Assembly: GCF_020080835.1 (NCBI RefSeq)
Contig: NC_058162.1
Location: 5,223,323-5,287,322, forward strand
DNA length: 64,000 nucleotides
Source of the DNA: Cotesia glomerata
Taxonomy: Eukaryota > Arthropoda > Insecta > Hymenoptera > Braconidae
Reading direction: 5' to 3'
The notes beneath the pieces were generated by a model. That model did not search any database, had not been told where the DNA came from, and saw only the letters and a list, made by a program, of their open reading frames with translations. Every line of letters starts with the position of its first letter. Within the stretch, counting starts at the first letter, position 1. The position numbers and the translations under genes were made by a program. Positions 34,239 through 46,200 of the stretch are shown piece by piece.

Positions 34239-37200
34239 GATATGAAAAATATATCAAGAATGCATGTGGGTACTCAAATGAAAGCTCTTAATGAGCGTAA
34301 CATCGGGATGAGCTTATATCCTTAAAAACGTCAATATTTAAGAAAGTACAGTGCAATTTAACAAAATTCATTATTTAATAAATCAAAATTTAATTAATTT
34401 ATAGTTCATAAGTCACAGCAGTCACATAATGACTGCAAGGTTGCTATTTATCATATTAATTGGATTTTAATTAGCAAATTGTTTAAAATTAATGAAAATT
34501 TTTAATTTTTTTAAAGAACCAAAGTCTACTCTGGTAACAAATTAGGATCAAATCTCAAGAGCCCCCCGTCTCTCTATGAACTGTGCATCCGCGTACTGAT
34601 AGATAACATTGATGCAGTGGAAAATACCGGCGGGGTACCTTATTACATTTTGGAACCCATGCTGAGACGAGCGACTCCCGAACAACTATACCACATCGAG
34701 TACTACAACCCCCATTTAATTGAGGACACCCAGCCTCTGTGGAACGAACACTGCAATCGCGAATTCCGGAAAGCACAGCCTCAAGAAATGGAGTCATGGC
34801 GTGAAATGTACATTGTAAGTTTGATTTATTTTTTATTTCACAAAAGTAACACGTAGTTTTTATTTAAAGCATTATCAAAGTAATACAAAGTAAAAAAATA
34901 CAAAAGTTAAATTATAAATATTAATATTATGGAATCATTGAAATTGTTTTGTTTTATATATAAATTAATACAGTACTTATTGAATATTAAGTTTTTCTAT
35001 TATTAAATATAATAGACGTTTGATATTAGATTAATTTATCAACTATATTATGATATATTTTTTTTCTATTGAAACATTTATGATATAATTTATCATAGTT
35101 CAAAAATTTTTCAATTATAAACTCATTTCATATTTTTATGAAATATTTAATAAAAATTAATCACTTACACTCGTGGTAACAGATTAAATAATTAAGTATT
35201 AAATACTACAATAGTTTATAACTATGTAAACTTAAATAATAATTTATTGTTTATAAATAGCCGCTATAAATTAAAGTCTCAGAAATTCATTAGATAAAAA
35301 TTTAAAATTTTCAACTGATAAATTTTTTTTAATCAAATGATTATAAGGTAAAAGACCCTATTAGTGGCACCTCTAAGCCCTAATAGTCATGAAAATTAAG
35401 TTAGCCGACTTTTAAAAACTTTTAGAATTTTTTTTAACGAAAAAATAGAAAATAAAAAATTTCATTCTTAAAAAACTTTGAAAACTATAAGTACAATTTG
35501 AAAAAAAATTTTTTTTAGTTCTTATTTAATAAATGAAAAAAAATCAAAAAATTAAAATTGTCGGCTAACTTTAGTAGGGTCTAATAGTCGCATTTTTTCT
35601 TTCAATATAAAAATGTTTCACTTGGAGTAAAAATTAAAAATTTTTTTGAACTAAAGGTCTTAAAAATTAGAAATAACATATTCATAATAGAAATTAATGT
35701 TGTTAATATTACCGTCCATAATTATCAATAATTATTTGTGTATCAGGGATGTGGACAAGATGGGATCATAATAATAAATTATATTATTATTTCTGCGACG
35801 TTTCGGTCATTTATTAGATATTTGAAAATTACACTTGTTAATAACCAACAAAATAACATAACAATCACTTGAATTATAATATTTACCATAATACAAATTA
35901 TAACAATTACTATCTTACATTCCACAGTTGCCTTTGTTATATAAATTGTCACAAAATTAACAAAATTGATAGATGTTGGATGTTTATACTTTATTTCCAG
36001 AATAATACTAATAATTAATAAATCTATCAATTTTGTTAATTTTGTGACAATTTATATGACAAAGGCAACTGTGCAATGTAAGGTAGTGATTGTTATAATT
36101 CGTATTATGGTAAATATTGTAATTGTAGCGATTGTTATGTTATTTTTTTGGTTATTAGCATGTGTAATTTTCAGATGCCTGAGGAAGGTCTAATAAATGA
36201 CCGAAACGTTTCAAAAATAATAATGTAATTTGTTATTATGATTCTATCTTGTCCACATTCCTGATATATAAATAATTATAGAAATTAATAATACTGAAGT
36301 TAGCCGTCAGCTGTCAATTTTAAAAATTTTTTTAACAATAAAAGAATGCTTCTAAAAAATTTTCACTTGTAATTTTTAGTAGTTTTCATATGTGGAATTT
36401 TTAAATTATTTTTTTTTATAATAATTTAATTACTATAAAATTCTTAAAAATGTCTCATGTCTGTCAACTTAATAATAAAATTAGCCGACGTTTTTAATTT
36501 TTTGATTTTTTTTTTAATTATCAAATTAGAACTAAAAAATATTTTATAAAAATTGCACTTTCAGTTTTTCAAGTTTTTTACAAGTGAAATTTTTTTTTTA
36601 TTTTCTTATAATAATTTTTTCAATAAAAAAAAAAATTCTAAAAATTTTTAAATGTCGGCTAACTTAATTTTCAAATCAACTTCAGTGTTATAGAAATGAA
36701 TGATTTAATTAATTAAATAAGTACCAAAATAAAAGAAAGTGTCAGTAATGGGATCCCCGCCACTAATGGAGTCTTTTACCCTAAGATATAAAAGTTAATT
36801 ATTCTGATATGAAAATTAAACTTTCTAGTGTCTAATCTTGCAACAAAAAAAAAAAAGTAATTATTGACAGGTAGCGCAGAGATAAAGTATGTCCTTCTTA
36901 TTATTGAACTCTACAATAGTAGAAGCCGACAAGTACTTGTCATGAACCCAGACCTCGCACAAATTACACTGAACATACATAACTCCGCTTTTGCAGACCT
37001 TACAAGTCTTCTCGTTGTGTTCTTCCTCGGACTTTTTATTTCTGAGCCTCGTGGACTGCCTCGTCCTCTTGGGAGTGTTCTTCACCTCCTTGGTCACGAA
37101 ATCCTTATCGTTGTCTCGATCATCATCATCATTAGTGTCTTTTTTCTTTCCTACGCTGCCTTTCTTCCTTCCTCTTCTTTCAACTTTTGTCTTCCTGCTT

Positions 37201-40200
37201 TGAGAGTCTTCTAAATTTTTAACTTCTTCTTCAACTTCTGCTGCATCAACCTCCTCTCTTCTATCACTAAAATCCGTAACTTGGGAACTGCATCCCGGCT
37301 TAGCCTCCAAGCTGCTGTTACTTTCCTGCTCAACATTAACAACATTAATAACAGGCGTGATTTCAACAGGACTAACTGAAACTACTCCAGAATTAGTTCC
37401 CATTTTTAACAAATCATGGTGAGTTAATTTCAAGTCATCCAAAATAGTTTTAAAATTGTCTAAAAATGTGTCGACATTAAGCTCTTCAATATTTCCAGCT
37501 CCAGTTCCACTTGTAGGATACGAGCACTCAACAATATTATTAGGCAATTGTTTGCAATGACTTCGACGCTTTACATTTAACCCTTGATGTCTGCGTAAAA
37601 ATGCAGACAACCATTCTGGACCAGCCATTTTATTATTTGACCAAGAAGAAGGATATTTTATTCCCAAACTGACAGCATATTCGTACGCGAATTTTCTCAG
37701 CTGTCGCCCGGTTAATTCTTCATGATAATTACTTTCTGAATTAGAATTAATCCGTGACTGATTTATAAAACTTATGAGATCATGCTCTTGCTGGAATGAG
37801 AATACTTTTTTCATCGCCTCATACCCGACATTTATTTTAACCAGGTCGTCGTTCTTCAGGTCCTCGATTTCAATTTTGGAGCAAAATCTCACTAGGGTAG
37901 TTCGCGGAATCCCGTAATTATTAGCGACACTGCGGTTGGACTTTTTAAGCAGCAGCACTTCCTTGGCAGCCTGGATCATCACTGTCTTGGGAATGAGGCC
38001 TCGCTCCGTTTTTCTTTTATAGTTACGCATTTTGTTGTCGATTTAGGCTTACTATTTATTCGTCACTGCTGTTTGTATTTACTTTAATTCCGGTCACTGG
38101 TCAGTCATTTTTTTTATTTACTTGCGATTATATAATTAGATTGAGGTATTATCGGGTAAATAGTCAATAATTTTACGCTAAGGTTTGTAGTGACAATTGT
38201 TTTATGGTTGTGACGGTTGAGGTTAGGGTTTGAAAATTATTTTTTACGTTTTTCTTACAGCGCCACGTGGCGCTAAATTTTTACCCATTTGAATTATATA
38301 TTTTTTTTTATTTATTCTTTATTTTTATAAATTAGTTATGACATTAAAGTTAGCAGTCATTTGACTATTTTTTAATTTTATTTGATGAAAATTAAATTAG
38401 CCGACATTTAAAAATTTTTATAATTTATTTTATTGAAATAGTTTTTTAGGTCTAATTTTTAATTAATAAAAAAAAATAAAAAATTTTTAACTGTCGATAA
38501 ACTTAATTTTCATTTTTATTTAACAAAAAAATTTATTCTGAAAAATTATTTTTAAAAAATTGTATTTTTTATTTTTCTAAATTTCTAAATGTCAATTTTT
38601 TTTCTTATTTTTATTTTGCAATAATTTATTTATTACATAAACTTTTAAAATTATTAAATATCTGCCAAATTAATTTTCATAAATTAGTTCAGTATTTATG
38701 AAAATTAAATTAGCTGAAATTTAAAAATTTTTATTATTTTTTATACTAAAAAAATTAAAAGAAAAAATTTCACAAGTAGAAGATTTTAAAAAACATACGT
38801 GCAATTTTTTTAAAAATATTTTTTTTCTCACAATTTAATTATTTATTTATTTATAACACTGAACCCAACAGCAGAGCCATTAACAGAGTTCCTTATTTAT
38901 AATCATTATCATAATATAGACCAATAAGAAATACAATAGTTTAGGAGAAATACTTCGTTAGACTTTCTATTTGAAAAGACTTAAACTTAGACTTAAAGAT
39001 TTTTTTATTGATAAAATTTAATATACACATAACAAATATCTATACATTATTGTACATTTTGTTCCCTGTCTTTAGGCTTACACAATTTTGAGCCATTTAT
39101 ATTTGAGTGATTTGAATATAGGGTATTACATATTTTTAGTTTTGGGAAAAAACGGAAAAAAAACCCAGTAAGAATTCTGTTGATTTAGGAAAAATATTAA
39201 TAAGTAGATATGTTAATTTTACGTTTTATGTATAATAATATGTTGTGGTAGCTTCTATTTACAATATGAATTAAATTTCGTTAGTTTACAAACATTTGAC
39301 AAAATATTTAGGTTTAGTTTTTCTTTATAGAATTTGGAAGAATGTGTTTTTACTCTATTTTAAAATAGACTTAATTAATCTTTTATAGAAAGAAGCACAT
39401 AGAATGTTAGGTTCACCTAACGGAAGGATTTGGTTCCATTCTATTGAAACTAATCAGCAGCCCAATTTTAAAACACAGTAACTGACAATTTAAAAATTTT
39501 TCTTATTAAGAAAGAATTTGTGCGCCAAAATAATAAAAAATTTGATTTATGAATAGAAAATACTTGAATGTAAATATTTAAAAAAAAATTGTAAATATAT
39601 TTACAAAAATTTTGCAGTTACTGTGTTTTAAAATTGGGCAGCCGTAATTCTTCAATGAAACGATCAGTATTAAGCTTATTAAAATTAGCATTCTATTTTA
39701 TTTTTGTGAGTATTATTTAATTAGAATGTGATAATGATAGGATCATAATTGTCAAGGTCAAAGGACCAAGAGGATCCTTCCACAAGGCAGCCTATATTCA
39801 AAAAAATTAAATCAAGACATCATTGATGAATATTGAAGATAAAGTTAAACTGAATAAGTCGAAAAAAGTTCTTGCTAATTTCTGATAATGTTAGATTAGT
39901 GATCGCAAACAAAGATCTTTATTTATTTATTTATTTCGTTTAAATAAACTCAACAGCTGGAAGGCCAATAACAGGGTCTCAATACAATTTATACATAGTT
40001 TAACAAAATATAAGTTATTAACTAAAGGCGAAATACATTTAGTAATTTTTACATGTTATGATTGAAGTTAATAAGATAAATTTTTTACAGTAAATCAGTA
40101 ATTATATTGAATAATTAACAGAAACTGAGAGATGAAAAAATACCTCGAAGAATAAAATAATTATCTAAGAGATACTAATAGAGTTGTTGAATCTTGTTGA

Positions 40201-41006
40201 ATTATTGAAAAAAATACAAAAATTTTTCAATGTCAGCTAACTTTAGTATCATCAGTACGGCTGCCCAATTTCAAAATACAGTAACTCACAATTCTAAGAT
40301 TTTTAAAAAATTTTCTTATTAAAAAAAATTTTGCGCACCAAATTAATAAGAAATTTGATTTATGAATAGAAAATACTTGAATGTAAATTTTTTTAAGAAA
40401 AAATACTTGAAATTAAGATCTAAAAGGTATAAGAAATGCACCAATACCAACAAAAATTGGGTATAAAAATTTTACAGTTACTGTGTTTTAAAATTGGGCA
40501 GCCGAGTATTTAATTAAATAAATTAATTGTATATTTGAAAGAAAAAAAAATTAATTATTTATTTTTTTAGCGATGTATAGAGGAAAGAGAAGCTAGATTG
40601 AACATGATAACCGGACAGGTAAAAATAAGAGCTCAGGATAAAGAAAGAGAAAAAAAATCAACAAAACTGGCTTATGTCGATGAATTTGTCAAACCGCCGA
40701 GAAACATACTGAAAAAACAAGCGAGGTATGGAACATCATCTGCGACTTCTTCTTCAGATATGAAGAAAAAAATGATTTTAACAACAGGAAATAATGCTCC
40801 TACTGACATTGCCGTCCCACCGCCTCCGATGTCTCGTGCCAAATCATCCAGTGAGTATTATAGATTTAGATATAAATATATTTTTTTTTTTAAGAATTTA
40901 TTTATTAAACTAATTTAACTTTTCAGCATCAGGAGTAGTCAAAAAAAATAAGGCTCCTTTAATGGCAAAAGCTCTGCAGTTAATAAAAGGAAGATACAAG
41001 CGATAA
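29510..41006 (+). CDS. EloA: Elongin A, RNA polymerase II elongation factor (8 exons)
   Basis: Exons 29510-29587, 30664-30947, 32166-33109, 33388-33554, 33627-33835, 34517-34814, 40571-40850 and 40927-41006 join in frame to 779 residues. Residues about 1-110 are the TFIIS N-terminal (LW) domain, including LLRCIRKLHELPVT and NALRKYDKSVGDASKAL. Residues about 120-435 are Ser/Lys/Asp-rich and low-complexity. The conserved C-terminal region follows: ASFAEALGMC, NPLYRKTDEARDEEEAVKQA, and the BC box SLYELCIRVL (about 578-588), which binds Elongin C. The protein stimulates elongation and can serve as a substrate adaptor in a Cullin ubiquitin ligase. It ends LQLIKGRYKR. Intron 6 is 5.8 kb and hosts an antisense gene and several elements. 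Confidence 0.95.
29955..30630. repeat. GTTAGCC-family MITEs and a retro-inserted SINE fragment (EloA intron 1)
   Basis: Inverted-repeat units with AAAATTGCAT blocks lie at about 29955-30170 and 30200-30625. The second is interrupted at about 30296-30400 by a fragment of the SINE body seen at 2980-3080 (AATTTGGGAACTGGGGAAAT). The interruption is bracketed by a direct repeat that includes TTTTTAGTTTTTATTGACA, consistent with retrotransposition. Confidence 0.65.
31084..31121 (-). ncRNA. Hammerhead-ribozyme-like motif, locus 1
   Basis: The minus strand reads CTGAGGA, then GTCGG-AATAAAA-CCGAC (stem II), then GAAA, then ACG-T-CGT-A. These match the hammerhead CUGANGA and GAAA boxes, a 5 bp stem II and a possible minimal stem III with UA at the cleavage position. 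A convincing stem I is not visible, so self-cleavage is unproven. Confidence 0.42.
31811..32050 (-). mobile_element. tRNA-derived SINE with long poly-A tail
   Basis: On the minus strand, a tRNA-like head starts GGCGCGCAGTAGCCC at 32050 with a perfect B box (GGTTCGAGTCC). A body and a poly-A tail of about 37 nt follow, seen as poly-T near 31811-31847. The 7 bp direct repeat TGTGTTA flanks it (31804-31810 and 32051-32057). The long intact tail implies a very recent insertion. Confidence 0.85.
33147..33328. mobile_element. ~180 bp MITE (AGTAAAAGACCTAGTTATTG ends) in EloA intron 3
   Basis: The inverted ends AGTAAAAGACCTAGTTATTG/CAATAACTGGGTTTTTTA enclose a second pair, GACATTGGCCTAG/CTAGGCCAGTGTC. 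The family is related to the element at 46-3604. Confidence 0.65.
33862..34447 (+). mobile_element. Helitron-like element filling EloA intron 5
   Basis: It starts TCTATATTATTAAAAGAATA after A and ends with GCAGTCACATAATGACTGC and AAGGTTGCTAT. One palindromic unit surrounds a long (TA)n tract at about 34180-34235. Only about 95 nt of the 33836-34516 intron are outside it. Confidence 0.72.
35347..36777. mobile_element. 1.4 kb TIR element (GGTAAAAGACCCTATTAGTG) with nested repeats
   Basis: The ends GGTAAAAGACCCTATTAGTGGC and GCCACTAATGGAGTCTTTTACC are inverted. Nested inside are GTTAGCCG MITEs (about 35386-35580 and 36292-36690) and a foldback (about 35745-36265) with hammerhead-like cores. It lies in EloA intron 6. 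Confidence 0.68.
36179..36210 (+). ncRNA. Hammerhead-ribozyme-like motif, locus 2
   Basis: The plus strand reads CTGAGGA-A-GGTC-TAATAAAT-GACC-GAAA-CG: both hammerhead core boxes around a 4 bp stem II that differs in sequence from locus 1 yet still pairs. Its inverted partner at about 35808-35840 keeps the stem II pairing and GAAA but has lost CTGAGGA. Stem III and the cleavage position look decayed. Confidence 0.38.
36861..38030 (-). CDS. Tigger/pogo-derived DNA-binding protein with degenerate PHD finger
   Basis: An uninterrupted 389-residue frame lies antisense within EloA intron 6. Residues about 10-60 resemble a Psq-type helix-turn-helix (AAKEVLLLKKSNRSVANNYG, then IPRTTLVRFC). Residues about 100-165 resemble the CENP-B-type second helix-turn-helix of pogo/Tigger transposases (MAGPEWLSAFLRRHQGLNVK). 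About 285-300 is a basic, AT-hook-like RRGRKKGSVGKKK. The last ~50 residues form a C-x2-C...C-x2-C...H...C-x2-C array like a PHD finger, but the ligand normally following His is Tyr (WVHDKYLSAS). The catalytic DDE domain is absent, so it cannot be an autonomous transposase. It may be a domesticated factor or a deletion derivative; no TIRs were found flanking it. Confidence 0.72.
   Translation of the reverse strand: MRNYKRKTERGLIPKTVMIQAAKEVLLLKKSNRSVANNYGIPRTTLVRFCSKIEIEDLKNDDLVKINVGYEAMKKVFSFQQEHDLISFINQSRINSNSESNYHEELTGRQLRKFAYEYAVSLGIKYPSSWSNNKMAGPEWLSAFLRRHQGLNVKRRSHCKQLPNNIVECSYPTSGTGAGNIEELNVDTFLDNFKTILDDLKLTHHDLLKMGTNSGVVSVSPVEITPVINVVNVEQESNSSLEAKPGCSSQVTDFSDRREEVDAAEVEEEVKNLEDSQSRKTKVERRGRKKGSVGKKKDTNDDDDRDNDKDFVTKEVKNTPKRTRQSTRLRNKKSEEEHNEKTCKVCKSGVMYVQCNLCEVWVHDKYLSASTIVEFNNKKDILYLCATCQ
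38030..38340. other. 5' flank of the intronic Tigger-derived gene
   Basis: Upstream of the start codon the sequence is less AT-rich and contains the palindrome AGCGCCACGTGGCGCT near 38260, an E-box-like CACGTG core. A role as promoter is inference. Confidence 0.4.
38337..40570. repeat. MITE and LINE-tail cluster in EloA intron 6
   Basis: GTTAGCAG/GTCGGC-type inverted-repeat fragments occur at about 38337-38520 and 38695-38830. LINE 3'-end fragments (CCCAACAG...CCATTAACAG and CTCAACAG...CCAATAACAGGG) lie at about 38836-38900 and 39918-39990 on the minus strand. A foldback repeat whose ends read GGCTGCCCAATTT/AAATTGGGCAGCC is present at about 39460-39645 and again at about 40259-40503. No gene is seen. 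Confidence 0.6.
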
Positions 41007-43219
41007 ATTATAAATTAGTTATTTGCTAAAATTAACTAGAAAAAAAAGTATACATAGAGTTGGTTATTGTCAACCAAAATTAATTCAAGGATATAATTTA
41101 ATATTTTATTTTGTTTCATCACGCATCAATGTAATTTTTATTTTTTTTTTCAAGTTGTCATATAAAAGAAAAATTAATTATTAATTAATAAGGCTTTAAA
41201 TTGCATCACATAAAAAAAGAAATTTGCAAAGAAATTTTAAATAGTTTATTTATTTTACGACTGATAATTTTAATTTTTATTGAACTCAGTATCTTTTATG
41301 TGACAATTAAATTTCTTTTAATTTTTTTTTTTATCAATACAGTGTATATAACAGTAAGAGCTTTCAATGAACTAATTAGGTAATTTATAATGATTAATTA
41401 GGTACTGATTCGTACAGTGAATTAATAATCATTTTTCACCTTTGCGATAAATTTATTTAGAATTGTAAATTTTTTTTTTCTTGATTACCGAAACATAAAG
41501 AGTCCATGTATTTTTTTAATTGAATTAAACTGCATTACGATCCTTAGAAAAAAATTATAACTATAATTATAAATATAGAAATAATCGTATAAATAGGTTT
41601 TAATTGACTCGATAATTGTGAGATTCCTGAGGTATCTTTTACTCACTCAAAAAAAAATTATGTACACAAAATAACGTTACTACATTGGTTATTTACTTAA
41701 TATAATAAAATCAAAAATAATAAACGAAAAATAATTCATTAATTGATAAATATAAAAATTAACAATTTTACCAAAATAAATACCTCAATTAATGTGATAT
41801 TATTTTTTTCTGTCTATCACTGTAATTTGATCACATAATTGTACAGTAGTTACGTAAAGTAAAGTTTTTTAAATAAAACTCGTAGCATTTGGTGTTGATA
41901 AGTAATTGTCAAAAAATATATATACAAAACTTAACGTTAAAAATGTAATTTATTTATTATAAAATATTTTTGCTTGTATTCAGAAAATAAATAAACTCAA
42001 TTAAAAAAATTTGCTTATTTATTCCAATCAAATATATCTACATTAGGGTGGCGCAAAAAAAGCCGGCTATTTTTTTTTTTTTGAGTCTCGAGTGAAAAAA
42101 TGTTAGTTTTTGATATTTTAAGAGCTCTCTCCAAAAGTCAGTTTAAAAAAAAATTTTCAAGAGGTCGCTCCAAATTTTTTTAAATTTCAAAACTCGTCAA
42201 AAATCGATTTTTTTTTTTTTTTTTAATTTTTTTTCTCATTACGTCATACTTTTATAGACCAAAAAAAAAGGTTTTCCTGAAAGTTTCAGTTCAAAGTGTA
42301 AATTTTAAAAGGTCGCTCATAACTTTTTTTTAATTTATTAGTAACTATTTAATTGGATTAGCATTTTTTGACTCGAAAATTAAAAAAAAATTATGAGCGA
42401 CTTTTCAAAATTTAAATTTTGAATTGAAACTTTCAGGATCTTATTTTTTTTTGGTCTATAAAATTATGACGTAACGAGAAAAAAAATTAAAAAAAAAAAT
42501 TTCGATTTTTGACGATTTTTGAAATTTAAAAAAATTTGGAGCGACCTCTTAAAAATTTTTTTTTAAGCTGTTCTTTGGAGGGGGCTCTTAAAACATCAAA
42601 AACTGACATTTTTTCACTCTAGACTTAAAAAAAAATATAGTCGGTTTTTTTTTGCGCCACCCTAATCTACATGTTGTAAAATCATTTCAATAATTACAAT
42701 ATGAAGAAAGGATAATTTATTTTACATATACCTGCTTAGATAAATTACCAAAAACTAATTACAATTTTTTATTAAAAAATATCAACTACTTATCTATCGT
42801 ATTTTATTTAAAATAATAATTACTAATTATGAACACAGCTTTATGGTTTACCAAATAATTCCATTAAAAAAAAATTTAATTATTCGCTTACAATACTGTG
42901 ATTTTCCACACCCAGCACAGTGTTGAAAGGACTAAATATGAAGTATAACATTTATATTGATCACCTTTCATTATTGAGTATCTTAATTAAATAATAATAA
43001 AATTATAAGCTTAAATATTAGTTACAATTAATTCAGATCGTCAACTTTGATCGTTATTTCTTAATTAATAAAAAAATTTGTTTCTATTTCAAATATACAA
43101 AAGTAATTCCTTATTTTTTATCGGATGTAAAAAAATTATTTAGATGATTGTATCCGATAAAAAAAACCGGTCGAGACTTTTTAGAGAGACGTATTAAATA
43201 AAAAATATTTATCAATTTT
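41007..43219. other. Tail-to-tail intergenic region of EloA and Taf5l, with one MITE
   Basis: It contains the 3' untranslated regions of two converging genes. Sequence around 41040-42040 and 42670-43200 is AT-rich without recognised genes. A foldback element occupies 42044-42664. Confidence 0.5.
42044..42664. mobile_element. ~620 bp foldback MITE (TAGGGTGGCGCAAAAAAA ends), copy 1
   Basis: The sequence from TAGGGTGGCGC to GCGCCACCCTA folds nearly completely on itself; both arms contain CTCCAAATTTTTTTAAATTT and ACGTCATA. Two more copies are at about 45700-46262 and 47524-48106 inside Taf5l introns. Confidence 0.82.
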
Positions 43220-46200
43220 TTATGCAGTAACAACGCACATCGGTGAATTATTTCTTGGATTAAATCGTAATGTTAAAATTGCTTTACCATTTGACTTTAA
43301 TACTTGCACCGCTGGAATATCTGTCTCAGACGTTAATTGCATTGGTATGCTGGAATAAATTTAATAAACAATAATTAAATTTTTTTTTTTTTTTTTTCAA
43401 CAAAATTAATTATTTCTTATCGTTAAAATTCTTACCTAATGCCATTATTAGTAGCTATTTTAGCAGACCATAATCTAACAGTACCGTTCAATTCCCCACT
43501 GACGATAAACTGGCCATCAGGACTCCAGTCTAAATTCATTATCGTACCTTCATGACCCTTCAGTTCATTCAAAAGACCGTCTGTCGCTAAATCCCAAATT
43601 AAGACCGTTTTGTCATCGCCTGAAATACAAACAATTTATTTCCATATAATTGTACCAGTGCTATTTTCCTGACGCGACTGATACAGGGCAAAGTGGATTG
43701 TCCGAGATTGCTAGAGTCAATTACTTTCAAATTCCGACTTGGAGGAGCAGTGTACCCTGTCAGCTTCCACTGACAGGTACTAACTTGGCTATTTCTGCTT
43801 CTCTATATCGTTAAAGGGGGGAAATACGTGTAGAAAAACGTTTTTATGCTGATTTTTTATTAATTTTTTTAAGGTATGAAAATTAATGTTGTTTATTGAA
43901 ACTATCAGGTTATTTTATACATATATTTATATATTTCCATATTTTACGACAATATAATTTAAAAAGTAGCGGAGATATCAGCTGATACACATCGTAAGTT
44001 GTCATCCGACTTAGCAGTTGGAGTGCACAATGAAAGCCACAATTTTTAGCTGAAATCAATGGCACAGAAAAATTACTTTTCTTTATAAGGTAAAGTAATC
44101 AGTACTTGAACACTTATAATAAATGGGACCAGTACTTAAACAGACTTTTCGAATTGTTATAATACTAAATCCGTAAATTTATTGTGAGTAATATAAGCAT
44201 ATTATAATTATTAAATGATACAGTAATTGATTTCTGTAAGTTTTTTCAATTATAAATCAAAACAATTATATTTTTATTAACTTAAAAGTTGACATGTCGA
44301 GAATCGCCGATAAATGCTATTTTTTTCATGAAAAAGGTACTAAATCGTAAACCGAACAATCAGTAAAAAAAAACGGTATATCATCATTTTAAGTAAAAAA
44401 AAATTGTACCATCTAATGAAATAGTCTTTTCTAAATAACATATATTTTTTGCAAAGACATAAACTAGAATTTTTATATTAAATTTTAGCGTTCAACTATA
44501 CCTCGGAATTTTCAAAGCGGTACCCAGAACCTGAACAGGCTGAGGCCGTATAATTTTAACAGCACTATAACTTCTAATAGGTCTATAGACTAGTGATCAG
44601 CATTGTCATTTGTATTAATTACTGCAATTTAAATGAGTTTTATGACTAAAAATTAGTGTAGTTAAAAATTATTGAACGTTTTGAAATGAGTTTTTTTGAT
44701 TTATAATTAAAAATTTGCTTTGTCATTCATAAAAAATGTATTTAAAAAATTAAATACAAATATTTATCATTTTTAAATGAACATATTAAATATTCACAGT
44801 ATTATTTTTAATATTATTCAATAATATGTTATATTTCTTTTGATATTTCAATAAAACGTTGAAAATTTTTGGTGTGCCTATTGCCATATATTTTATTAGT
44901 TCAACTACTGCGGCTTGTCAGAATTGATTGTTCAACTACTACTCCTTTCATAGTCTATCTTAAAAACGTTGTCGAAATATAAATAATCAATGACCTGGGT
45001 TATTTTGCGCTTCAATCAATTCAAAATTGTTTATATTTTCATGAAAATCACTAATTTTAATTAATAATTACATCTTTATACATTAAAAGTAGGGTCAAAT
45101 AAGTTTTACTTTGAAACCTGTTTAACTTCTGGGTACTTTACCTTACAATTACGCTGAATATGAACCTTCATCATATGCGATATTTTTATTTAAACTATTT
45201 TTCTTTTAATAAACAATGTATGAAAAAATGGCAAAAAATCACGACTTAATTTCACAGCCCTCTAAAAAATGAAAATTTTTACTTTTTTTTTGGAATTGAG
45301 GTTCATATAGAAGATACACATCAAAAAAATTAATTTTTCTCTGCCATTTATTTCAGATAATAATTGTGGCTTCCATACTGCACACCAACTGCTAAGTTGG
45401 ATGACAACCTACGATGTGTATCAGCTGATATCTCCGCTATTTGTTAAGTTATATTGTTGTTTAATACAAAAAATACTCATAAATATATACATAAAATAAC
45501 CTGATAGTTTCAATAAATAATATTAATTTTTTATACCTCAAAAAAATTAATGAAAATCAGCATGAAAATGGCCTTCTGCACGTATGTCCTCCCTTAATAA
45601 ATACCTTTAACAATTTTTATAAAATTGATAATAGCTTTGATGTTTATCAGATAAACAATTTTGATTGTTTCTCGAGACTATTTCTATCAAATAGACACTA
45701 AGTCAGTTTTTGATGTTTTAAGAGTTCTCTACAAAGGACAGCTTAAAAAAAAATTTTTAAGAGGTCGCTCCAAATTTTTTTAAATTTCAAAAATCGTCGA
45801 AAATCGAATTTTTTTTTTTTAATTTTTTTTCTCGTTACGTCATAATTTTATAGAACAAAAAAAAATGTTTTCCTGAAAGTTTCAGTTCAAAATGTGAATT
45901 TTAAAAGGTCGCTCATAATTTTTTTTAAATTTATTAGTGACTATTTAATTGGATTAGCATTTTTTGACTCTGAAATTTAAAAAAAATTATGAGCGACCTT
46001 TCAAAATTTAAATTTTGAATAGAAACTTTCAGAAACTTATTTTTTTTTGGTCTATAAAATTATGACGTAACGAGAAAAAAAATTAAAAAAAAAAATTTCG
46101 ATTTTTTACGATTTTTGAAATTTAAAAAAATTTGGAGCGACCTCTTAAAAAATTTATTTGAGCTGCTCTATGGAGAGGGCTCTTAAAACATCAAAAACTG

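Noticed and set aside
36864..37214. Plus-strand 116-residue ORF
   Set aside because: Antisense to the Tigger-derived gene; hydrophobic residues arise from complementing acidic and basic codons.
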